A DNA stretch of 31,635 nucleotides from a virus. The translations under genes and the position numbers were made by a program. The DNA is taken from the IMG/VR virus record IMGVR_UViG_3300037485_000756, positions 1 through 31,635 of that record; one strand, 5' to 3'. Positions within the stretch are counted from its first letter, which is position 1, and each line of letters starts with the position of its first letter. Under the pieces are notes generated by a model. That model ran no database searches. It saw only the letters and a program-made list of their open reading frames with translations, and was not told the origin of the DNA. Positions 1-5,486 of this stretch are shown in pieces.

Positions 1-233
1 TTGATGTTACAAGTACTGTTGATGTGCTTTCAAACACTTCAAAGTTATACATGTATAATTGTATTGCAGGAAGAAATGGAATTGTAGGATATTTAGTTTA
101 CGGTGGTGTTGTAGGAGTAATAACTCAATTACAAAATATAAGAAGTGTAGGTGCGTTACATCCAAATGTTACTGACGAATTAGTTCCAACAGGTCTTATA
201 GTTGACCTATTATTAACAGTTCCAAAATATTAA
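1..233 (+). CDS. C-terminal end of an upstream virion-type protein (5' partial)
   Basis: The reading frame beginning at base 3 is open to the left edge of the window and ends at TAA 231-233, so this is the last ~77 residues of a longer protein whose start lies outside. A GTG at base 24 is in frame but there is no reason to call it a start. The visible part is rich in Val, Ile, Leu and Gly with several Thr/Asn, compatible with a beta-rich structural domain such as the end of a fibre or other virion protein, but I recognise no family. It ends 3 nt before the next gene, so the two are probably co-transcribed with the lysis genes. Confidence 0.6.
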   Translation, partial: DVTSTVDVLSNTSKLYMYNCIAGRNGIVGYLVYGGVVGVITQLQNIRSVGALHPNVTDELVPTGLIVDLLLTVPKY

Positions 234-236
234 ATT

Positions 237-548
237 ATGGAAATAAATATATTAAGTGGTTCAAATGCTCCACAAGACACAAATATACTAATGGGATTGT
301 ATAATGATACAGATCAGAATATTGATGTAAATGCTTTATCAACATTATTAAAAGCTGATTACAATACGTTTTTTAATTTTACAGGCAATTATATGTCTCT
401 TACAATATTAAATGCTCCTTATTCATTAGAAGCAAATAGAGTTACTCCTTTAGATGTTGAATTAGATACAATGGTTATAGATTATGAAACATTATCTTCA
501 GCTGATAAAAAGAAGATAGATGATTTAATTAATGTCTTTAATAATTAA
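237..548 (+). CDS. Small conserved hypothetical protein upstream of the lysis genes
   Basis: A 103-residue, mildly acidic protein without signal peptide or membrane segment. The N-terminal part is Asn/Asp rich, the middle reads as beta-strand sequence, and the last ~20 residues (SSADKKKIDDLINVFNN) look like an amphipathic helix with a polar cap. It starts 3 nt after the previous stop and ends 9 nt before the spanin-like gene, so it belongs to the same transcription unit. The leader is A/T rich with no Shine-Dalgarno sequence. I do not recognise the function; position between a probable virion gene and the lysis cassette would fit a small virion or tail-associated protein. Confidence 0.6.
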   Translation: MEINILSGSNAPQDTNILMGLYNDTDQNIDVNALSTLLKADYNTFFNFTGNYMSLTILNAPYSLEANRVTPLDVELDTMVIDYETLSSADKKKIDDLINVFNN

Positions 549-557
549 AAATAAATA

Positions 558-995
558 ATGAAGAGGTTAATTTATATATTATTGCTAATTACTTTAATTA
601 TTTCTTGTACTCCACAAAGAAGACTAGAAAGATTGCTCAGAAAACACCCTGAGCTCACTTCTATTGACTCTATTACTATTCATGATACTATTAGAGTAAC
701 AGTTCCTGAAGTACACTTAGACACTATTGTAACACTACAACAGTTATATGATACAGTTTACTTAGAGCAAGAACAACTTAAGGTAAAAGTATGGATGGAT
801 AGATATAATAAGGTTTATATCCAAGGTAAATGTGATACTGTATATATTGACAAGATAGTTACAAGAAAGATTCCAATAAGAATATATGAGAAGACTCCAC
901 TATGGAAAAAGATTATCAATTGGATTTTTGTATTTTTACTAATTATAACTGTTGGCTATACCTTATACAAGGTAGCTAAGTCTAAACTATTTTAA
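558..995 (+). CDS. Unimolecular spanin-like lipoprotein (u-spanin candidate)
   Basis: The 145-residue protein starts with a basic-hydrophobic signal (residues 1-16) ending in a lipobox, LIISC, with Cys17 as the predicted lipidated residue. At the other end a hydrophobic segment (about 119-137) is followed by a short basic tail. The middle (20-115) is charged, with repeated short beta-like D-T-I/V-Y motifs. An outer-membrane lipid anchor at the N-terminus plus an inner-membrane helix at the C-terminus is the architecture of unimolecular spanins such as T1 gp11, which join the two membranes in the last lysis step. It lies directly before the holin and endolysin genes, as a spanin would. The role is inferred from topology and context, not from sequence similarity. 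Confidence 0.75.
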   Translation: MKRLIYILLLITLIISCTPQRRLERLLRKHPELTSIDSITIHDTIRVTVPEVHLDTIVTLQQLYDTVYLEQEQLKVKVWMDRYNKVYIQGKCDTVYIDKIVTRKIPIRIYEKTPLWKKIINWIFVFLLIITVGYTLYKVAKSKLF

Positions 996-996
996 A

Positions 997-1440
997 ATGA
1001 AAACTATTATCTCTACCCATATAATGACTATTTTGAAAACACTACTTTTATTTTTTGCGCCTATTAATGGAATTATAATACTTGTTATATTATCAGTATT
1101 GATAGACACAGGGTTTGGTGTTTGGAGAGCATATAAGACAGGAGAAGGTGTCTCCTCTAAAATATTTAGACGTGGCTTAATCCCTAAAATTATTTCTTAT
1201 GTAGTTGCTATAATGTTAGTGTATGCTGCGGACTTTCTTATGATAAATGTTATTACGCATTCTGTAATAAGTATAGACTTCTTATTTACAAAAGTAATTG
1301 CGCTTGTACTTCTTTCTATTGAAGTAAAAAGTATAGATGAAAATTTTACTGCTGTAAAAGGATATTCTTTTCTTAAGAAGATTATTGATTTAGTAATGAA
1401 AGCTAAGAACATAAAAAAAAATCTAAATGAGCTTAACTAA
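997..1440 (+). CDS. Phage holin
   Basis: A 147-residue membrane protein with hydrophobic stretches at about 13-37, 65-84 and 93-109 and a Lys/Asn-rich cytoplasmic tail. The central pattern of a V-L-I-D-T-G-F-G-V-W-R-A turn, then G-E-G-V-S-S-K-I-F-R-R-G-L-I-P-K-I, a hydrophobic helix, and later E-V-K-S-I-D-E-N is characteristic of a widespread phage holin family (toxin-secretion/phage-lysis holins) whose members often end with a similar S-I-D-E-N segment. Holins form lesions in the inner membrane that time lysis and release or activate the endolysin. It follows the spanin-like gene by 1 nt and overlaps the next small membrane protein by 14 nt. An in-frame ATG at 1024 is an alternative start. 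Confidence 0.85.
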   Translation: MKTIISTHIMTILKTLLLFFAPINGIIILVILSVLIDTGFGVWRAYKTGEGVSSKIFRRGLIPKIISYVVAIMLVYAADFLMINVITHSVISIDFLFTKVIALVLLSIEVKSIDENFTAVKGYSFLKKIIDLVMKAKNIKKNLNELN

Positions 1441-1639
1441 TAATTCTTCAAGTATAATGGATACATTCTTATCTAAAGTAAAAGAACAATCTTTTATTAT
1501 TATACTAATGCTTGGAGGATTATACTACCAGAATAAACTATTTGAAGATCAAATAGAAATAATGCGTAATAGAGAAGCATACTTAATTCAGCAAAGAGAT
1601 AAGTATGTAGAAGACATAATAAACAATAAAAATAAATGA
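1427..1639 (+). CDS. Small single-membrane-segment protein of the lysis cassette
   Basis: A 70-residue protein with one predicted transmembrane helix at about 23-34 (SFIIILMLGGLYY) followed by a charged, probably helical tail (KLFEDQIEIMRNREAYLIQQRDKYVEDI) that could form a coiled coil. It overlaps the holin gene by 14 nt and the endolysin gene by 4 nt (ATGA), implying translational coupling inside the lysis cassette. Size, topology and position suit a holin partner, antiholin or second lysis accessory factor, but no family is recognised, so function is inferred only from context. An in-frame ATG at 1457 (residue 11) is an alternative start. Confidence 0.7.
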   Translation: MSLTNNSSSIMDTFLSKVKEQSFIIILMLGGLYYQNKLFEDQIEIMRNREAYLIQQRDKYVEDIINNKNK

Positions 1640-2154
1640 GTTATAGTTTTTTAAATACAGAAAAATCTCCAAAGATTCTTGTTGAAGCTGTTAAACTTAT
1701 AGGAATAAAAGAGGTTGTAGGAAAAGTTCATAATCCAATTATTATGGCTTGGGCTAAAGACCTTGACTTACAAAAGATTTATACAGCAGATGAGATTCCT
1801 TGGTGCGGATTATTTATTGCATATGCTTGTCATAAAGCAGGTATAGATGTAGTAGATAAACCTTTGTGGGCTTTATCATGGGCTAAATGGGGAAATAAAG
1901 TTACTGAACCTATGTTAGGTGATATACTAACTTTTAAAAGAGATGGTGGTGGTCACGTAGGAATCTATGTAGGAGAAGATAAAGACTGTTATCATGTGCT
2001 TGGTGGAAATCAAGGAAATGCAGTATCAGTAACAAGAATTGTTAAATCAAGATTATATCAAGCAAGAAGAACTGCATGGAAGATAGCTCAACCAGCAAAT
2101 GTCCGTAAAGTGTATTTAGATGCTAAAGGTATTGTCAGTAAAAATGAAGCATAA
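1636..2154 (+). CDS. Endolysin, CHAP/NlpC-P60-like cysteine hydrolase
   Basis: A 172-residue protein resembling the phage-type cysteine peptidase family often labelled TIGR02594. The N-terminal helix region (SPKILVEAVKLIGIKEVVGK) precedes the catalytic cysteine in IPWCGLFIAYACHKAG (Cys57). The conserved histidine is in GGGHVGIYVGED (His107), and a polar residue follows in LGGNQGNAV (Asn125). This Cys-His-polar order fits peptidoglycan amidases/endopeptidases that cut cell-wall peptides. There is no signal peptide, so export would depend on the holin encoded upstream. It starts in a 4-nt ATGA overlap with the preceding gene, and its stop overlaps the next start (TAATG). The exact bond cleaved cannot be told from sequence. 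Confidence 0.87.
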   Translation: MSYSFLNTEKSPKILVEAVKLIGIKEVVGKVHNPIIMAWAKDLDLQKIYTADEIPWCGLFIAYACHKAGIDVVDKPLWALSWAKWGNKVTEPMLGDILTFKRDGGGHVGIYVGEDKDCYHVLGGNQGNAVSVTRIVKSRLYQARRTAWKIAQPANVRKVYLDAKGIVSKNEA

Positions 2155-2312
2155 TGAAAATAAGAAATAACTGGAATGTCCATAATAAGCAATGGGATAA
2201 ATTTCAAATAAAATTAAGAGTTGGAAAGATTGATATTATTTCAATAGAAATAGATAAATCACGTAGCTTTTATATGATAACATTATTTAACTTTACAATT
2301 AAAAATAGATAA
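2154..2312 (+). CDS. Tiny hypothetical protein after the endolysin (52 aa)
   Basis: The start codon overlaps the endolysin stop (TAATG), a coupling pattern used repeatedly in this window. The product of 52 residues is basic, aromatic-rich at its N-terminus (two Trp within the first 15 residues) and contains alternating hydrophobic/polar residues that suggest a small beta-sheet. No family or function is recognised. Tight coupling and its place before the next coding frame at 2314 support it being a real gene. Confidence 0.5.
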   Translation: MKIRNNWNVHNKQWDKFQIKLRVGKIDIISIEIDKSRSFYMITLFNFTIKNR

Positions 2313-2313
2313 G

Positions 2314-2472
2314 ATGGCAAAGAGTAAAAAAGTAATTACCTCTACAGGTAATAAAAGACTATATGAGATGGGACCCATCGATGCAATTAAATTAATATCA
2401 TATCCTGCCCCAGGTATATCTATGATTGAAGGAAAAAATGTTCGTAAACCTAAATCTACAAAAGGTTTATAA
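2314..2472 (+). CDS. Tiny basic hypothetical protein closing the lysis operon (52 aa)
   Basis: Starts 1 nt after the previous stop and encodes 52 residues with Lys/Arg-rich ends (MAKSKKV at the start, VRKPKSTKGL at the end) around a Pro/Gly-containing hydrophobic centre. It ends 27 nt before an intrinsic terminator, so it is the last gene of the lysis unit. The MA-K start and Lys-rich tail resemble the small basic proteins of the post-capsid cluster (14605-16821), but no family is recognised. Confidence 0.5.
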   Translation: MAKSKKVITSTGNKRLYEMGPIDAIKLISYPAPGISMIEGKNVRKPKSTKGL

Positions 2473-2499
2473 TAACGAATAGCATTATAGTTCTTTATA

Positions 2500-2523
2500 G
2501 GCTCCTGCTCAGGGGCCTTTTTT
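2500..2523 (+). terminator. Intrinsic terminator after the lysis operon
   Basis: A 7-bp G+C-rich stem, GGCTCCT paired with AGGGGCC (one G-U wobble) across a 4-base GCTC loop, is followed directly by six T residues. It sits 27 nt downstream of the last lysis-region gene and just before a promoter-like element, so it separates two transcription units. Confidence 0.85.
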
Positions 2524-2535
2524 GATAAATATATA

Positions 2536-2562
2536 TTGTTTAACTATTTTTTGTTATATTTG
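2536..2562 (+). promoter_or_regulatory. Bacteroidota-type promoter for the packaging block
   Basis: TATATTTG at 2555-2562 is an exact match to the Bacteroidota -7 element TAnnTTTG. A TTG at 2536-2538 lies 16 nt upstream and could be the -33 element, a slightly short spacer. The element follows a terminator and precedes the ATG at 2585 by 22 nt. The match is seen in the sequence; activity is inferred from published Bacteroidota promoter consensus. Confidence 0.6.
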
Positions 2563-2584
2563 TATATATTTAAAAACATATCAT

Positions 2585-2830
2585 ATGTCAAAAGATGTAA
2601 ACCAACAACAAGAATTATCAGCAGAACAGATTGCTGAACTTAAAAAAAGATCAATTGATTTCTATAAAGAAAGAATTGAATTTTTAAATTATCAACACCA
2701 GTATGAAAAATTAATTGCTGATATTGAAGATTGCAAATTAAGAGGTTTAATTGCTACATTAAAAGTAGCTCAAATTACTGCGCCACCTCAGGAAGAAGAA
2801 ATAGATGATAATCCTGAAAAAACAAAGTAA
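2585..2830 (+). CDS. Small coiled-coil protein, first gene of the packaging block
   Basis: The start is placed at ATG 2585; an ATG at 2522 in the same frame would lie in the terminator/promoter region and add an implausible extension. The 81-residue product begins MSKDVNQQQE and is mostly charged alpha helix (about 10-62, SAEQIAELKKRSIDFYKERI onward) with heptad-like hydrophobic spacing, ending in an acidic tail (PPQEEEIDDNPEKTK). This suggests a coiled-coil oligomer. No membrane segment or catalytic motif is visible. It stops 2 nt before the next gene. Function unknown. Confidence 0.75.
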   Translation: MSKDVNQQQELSAEQIAELKKRSIDFYKERIEFLNYQHQYEKLIADIEDCKLRGLIATLKVAQITAPPQEEEIDDNPEKTK

Positions 2831-2832
2831 TC

Positions 2833-3204
2833 ATGGCTACAGCTAATTTAGTAAACAAAAAAATTAGAATGAGTAGAAGAGATATTATTAAATATCAGCT
2901 TTTATCTCATTCATTTATTCACTCTATTTCATATAGTGAAGCTGAATTAGATTGCTTAACTCTTTTAGGCGTTTGTGGAGAAATAGATTTATCTGAATTT
3001 TGTAATTACACTGTAGATGAAAATATCTTTAAGGTATCTCAAACTGCTCGTAACTTTTTAACTAAAGTAGAAAAAATAAACTTAGTTGAAAAAAATGGTA
3101 CAAGTAGAAAGAAGATTAAACTTAATGATGAACTACAAATTCAAACATCAGGTAATATAGTACTTAACTATAAAATATTTTATCTTGATACCCAAGAGTC
3201 ATAA
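2833..3204 (+). CDS. Conserved hypothetical protein, winged-helix-like
   Basis: A 123-residue protein starting MATANLVNKKIRMSRRDII. The basic N-terminal segment is followed by helices (YSEAELDCLTLLGVCGEIDLSEFC), then a helix (ARNFLTKVEKINLVEK) and a short strand-turn-strand (NGTSRKKIKLND), which together resemble a winged helix-turn-helix DNA-binding fold. That resemblance is by eye only. The gene sits between a coiled-coil protein and an HU/IHF-like protein, whose coding frame it overlaps by 20 nt. A DNA-binding or regulatory role would fit but is not shown. Confidence 0.7.
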   Translation: MATANLVNKKIRMSRRDIIKYQLLSHSFIHSISYSEAELDCLTLLGVCGEIDLSEFCNYTVDENIFKVSQTARNFLTKVEKINLVEKNGTSRKKIKLNDELQIQTSGNIVLNYKIFYLDTQES

Positions 3205-3556
3205 AAACTTTATAAAACCAACAGCAAAAGAACTTAATGTTGATGAGATATTAGTTTCTGATGTTGTTGGTTTTTATTACAGTGAGTTAAGAAAATCACT
3301 TAATGATATTGCCTCTATAAATATTAAAGTAGATTCTCTTGGAACTTTTAGTATTAAATCTAAAGAACTATATAAATTAAAAGGTAGATTAACTGGTCAT
3401 CTAAAAGCATTAGAGAATCCAGAAACTTTTAATCAAATGAGAATTAAAAAAGATATTGAAGAGAAATTTGAAAAGGTTACAAATGCTGCTAATTTATTAG
3501 GATCTGAAAAATTACGTAAACAAGAAGTAAAAAAAAATCGCAATGAAAAAACTTAA
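3185..3556 (+). CDS. HU/IHF-like DNA-binding protein
   Basis: A 123-residue protein with HU/IHF fold features: two N-terminal helices (about 12-42, KPTAKELNVDEILVSDVVGF then YYSELRKSL) and the strand-turn INIKVDSLGTFSIK, which matches the conserved G-x-G-x-F turn with one change. Downstream, the canonical arm motif (R-x-x-x-x-x-N-P-x-T) is absent; residues 64-110 look helical and basic instead. IHF-like genes near the terminase are a hallmark of crAss-like phages. No ATG exists upstream of residue ~85, so the start is taken as TTG at 3185, giving a 20-nt overlap with the previous gene; homologous proteins typically begin just before the same H-K-N/H-F-I-K-P-T segment. It probably bends or compacts phage DNA. 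Confidence 0.8.
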   Translation: MIPKSHKNFIKPTAKELNVDEILVSDVVGFYYSELRKSLNDIASINIKVDSLGTFSIKSKELYKLKGRLTGHLKALENPETFNQMRIKKDIEEKFEKVTNAANLLGSEKLRKQEVKKNRNEKT

Positions 3557-3824
3557 AAAAATATGGAAAGAAAGAAGGCTCATATTACAGGGAGCTCAAC
3601 GATATCTTTTTAAAACTAAATTTGTAGAAAAAGTTTCTGCATATAGAATGGAAATATGTAATGAATGTGATGAATTAGATACAAAAGGAAATAACTGTGT
3701 ATTAAAAGGATCTCAACCTTGTTGTTCTAATTGTGGTTGTTCATTAGCATTTAAAACAAGATCTTTATCTTCAGAATGCCCATTAGGTAAATGGGGAGCA
3801 TTAGAAAATGATGATGACGAATAA
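3543..3824 (+). CDS. Small cysteine-rich zinc-binding protein
   Basis: A 93-residue protein with a basic helical N-terminus (MKKLKKIWKERR) and a C-terminal cluster of eight cysteines (39, 42, 52, 60, 61, 64, 66, 79) in the pattern C-x2-C, C, C-C-x2-C-x-C, C, consistent with two zinc sites. Segments such as QPCCSNCGCSL and a terminal CPLGKW resemble a small family seen in several phage groups; its function is not established. It overlaps the HU/IHF gene by 14 nt and ends 8 nt before the nuclease gene, so it may act with either. An acidic tail (ENDDDE) ends the protein. Confidence 0.8.
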   Translation: MKKLKKIWKERRLILQGAQRYLFKTKFVEKVSAYRMEICNECDELDTKGNNCVLKGSQPCCSNCGCSLAFKTRSLSSECPLGKWGALENDDDE

Positions 3825-3832
3825 TAGAAACT

Positions 3833-4669
3833 ATGGCAATTCAATTCACAGCAGCAGATCATAAATACCAATCAATTAATTTAGAAGAAGCTATTGATTG
3901 GGTAAGTGTTACATCTTTAATTGGTTTATTTAAAAAACCTTTTGATAAAGAATTACAAGCTACTAAATCTTCAAAGAATAAAAAGTCTAAATGGTATGGA
4001 CTAACAACTGATGAGATTCTTTCTATATGGGCTAGTAGTAACTCTGTATCTTTAGATCTTGGTACATGGTATCATAACCAAAGAGAAGCAGACTTACTAG
4101 CATGTGACACAATAGGAAGACTAGGTCTTAATCTTCCAGTATATAAACCATTAGAAAATGATGGTATAAAGATAGCTCCAGATCAAAATCTTACAGAAGG
4201 AATATATCCTGAGCACATGGTATACCTAAAGTCTATAGGTATCTGTGGTCAAGCAGATAGAGTTGAAGTTGTAAATGGGGTAATAAACATATACGACTAC
4301 AAGACTAATAAAGAAATCAAACAACAATCTTATAAAAACTGGCAAGGAGTAGGTGATAAAATGTATGAACCTATTAACCATCTTGATGACTGTAACTATA
4401 TGCATTATGCATTACAGTTATCAATCTATCTTTTTATAATGTTAAAACATAATCCTAATCTTAAACCAGGTGAAATAATTCTTGAACATATAATGTTTAA
4501 AGTTATAGGTAAGGATAAATATGATAATCCCATATATGAGAAAGATGCAGAAGGTAACCCAGTTGTAGATAAAGTTGTACCTTATAAACTACCATTTCTT
4601 AAAAGAGAAATAATTAGCATGTTTAAACATATTCAAAACAACCCTGATTTTAAAAATAAAAAGAAATAA
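3833..4669 (+). CDS. PD-(D/E)XK nuclease, RecB/Cas4-like
   Basis: A 278-residue protein carrying the ordered motifs of RecB-family PD-(D/E)XK nucleases: an early helix with His81 (GTWYHNQRE), motif II Asp142 (GICGQADRVE), motif III Asp155-x-Lys157 in INIYDYKTNK, and a downstream Q-x-x-x-Y helix (Gln195/Tyr199 in YALQLSIYLF). These residues bind metal and cut DNA in the family. The conserved cysteines of an iron-sulfur Cas4 are not evident. The gene is two genes upstream of the large terminase, a position compatible with a role in genome processing, packaging or recombination; host-DNA degradation is another possibility. Nuclease assignment is strong, the specific role is not. Confidence 0.85.
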   Translation: MAIQFTAADHKYQSINLEEAIDWVSVTSLIGLFKKPFDKELQATKSSKNKKSKWYGLTTDEILSIWASSNSVSLDLGTWYHNQREADLLACDTIGRLGLNLPVYKPLENDGIKIAPDQNLTEGIYPEHMVYLKSIGICGQADRVEVVNGVINIYDYKTNKEIKQQSYKNWQGVGDKMYEPINHLDDCNYMHYALQLSIYLFIMLKHNPNLKPGEIILEHIMFKVIGKDKYDNPIYEKDAEGNPVVDKVVPYKLPFLKREIISMFKHIQNNPDFKNKKK

Positions 4670-4671
4670 TT

Positions 4672-4968
4672 ATGAAATTTTATCAAGTAAGACACTATGA
4701 CAAGAACTACCCAGGTAGAACAATTATATTAGGTTATTCAGGCTTAGTATTATTTAGATATAAAGGTAAGATACTTGTAAAAGTTAAGCCAAATAAAAAA
4801 CTAACTAAAAACTATTTAGAAAGTGAAGAAGAATATTTAAAAGGTTATCTTGTAATTAATAATGATCATTTGCTTTTTAATCCATATATAGCAAATGGAT
4901 TTATTGATGGTTTTAAAAAATTATTTAATATAAAATTTAAACAAAAACCTATAAACCCTTTTATATGA
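4672..4968 (+). CDS. Hypothetical protein between nuclease and terminase
   Basis: A 98-residue basic protein (MKFYQVRHYDKNYPGRT...) rich in Lys, Tyr and Phe with alternating hydrophobic residues indicating a compact beta fold; the last third (NGFIDGFKKLFNIKFKQKP) looks like a basic amphipathic helix. No recognised motif. It begins 2 nt after the nuclease stop and overlaps the next gene by 4 nt (ATGA), so it is co-translated with the packaging genes. Function unknown. Confidence 0.65.
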   Translation: MKFYQVRHYDKNYPGRTIILGYSGLVLFRYKGKILVKVKPNKKLTKNYLESEEEYLKGYLVINNDHLLFNPYIANGFIDGFKKLFNIKFKQKPINPFI

Positions 4969-5486
4969 CAATTAAATTATTTGAATTAGAAAATGGTGTT
5001 ATTAAAGCTACAGAACATTGCTACACTATTGATTGGCTAAAAAATATAATGGATAATTATCCAGATAGTTATTTAAAAATATATGCTTATGTATTCTATA
5101 TGACATGTCCTAATCCAGAACTTAATCCATTCTTTAATACTCCAGCAGAAGATAAAGAAGATATTATAATTAGTTCTCTTAAATTAGAAATTCCTGTTGA
5201 AGATGATTTAATTAGATTAGCAGTTGAAAAATGTATTTTATTATATACATCCCCAACGCTTAGAGCTTATAATGGTATTTCACAAATGCTAGATAAGTTA
5301 AGTTATTATATGGAAACAGCACCTATTACAGCAGGAAGAGATGGTAATATTAATTCACTCCTTGCAGCTGCCAAAAACTTTCAAGCTATTAGAGAATCTT
5401 TTAAAGGAGTACTTAGAGATCTAGAAGCTGAACAAAGTAAAACATCTGTAAGAGGAGGGCAAAACTTAGGATATGACCAAGCATGA
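4965..5486 (+). CDS. Conserved hypothetical in the small-terminase position
   Basis: A 173-residue, largely alpha-helical protein. Residues about 20-60 form a helix-rich segment (WLKNIMDNYPDSYLKIYAYV), followed by acidic linkers, and a long C-terminal helix at about 135-165 (LLAAAKNFQAIRESFKGVLR) that could mediate oligomerisation. It overlaps the large terminase start by 14 nt. A small helical protein encoded immediately upstream of the large subunit is the usual place for a small terminase (DNA-recognition) subunit; small terminase subunits diverge strongly and no helix-turn-helix is clear here, so this identification is inference from position and predicted structure only. Confidence 0.65.
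   Translation: MTIKLFELENGVIKATEHCYTIDWLKNIMDNYPDSYLKIYAYVFYMTCPNPELNPFFNTPAEDKEDIIISSLKLEIPVEDDLIRLAVEKCILLYTSPTLRAYNGISQMLDKLSYYMETAPITAGRDGNINSLLAAAKNFQAIRESFKGVLRDLEAEQSKTSVRGGQNLGYDQA

Noticed and set aside
2522-2584. Upstream start at 2522 for the coiled-coil protein
   Set aside because: It would begin in the T-run of the terminator and cover the promoter; the added residues are hydrophobic and unlike the rest of the protein.
3211-3225. Fourth copy of AAACCAAC at about 3217
   Set aside because: It lies inside the HU/IHF-like coding frame (K-P-T) and is not followed by a start codon at the 5-nt spacing, so it is probably chance.
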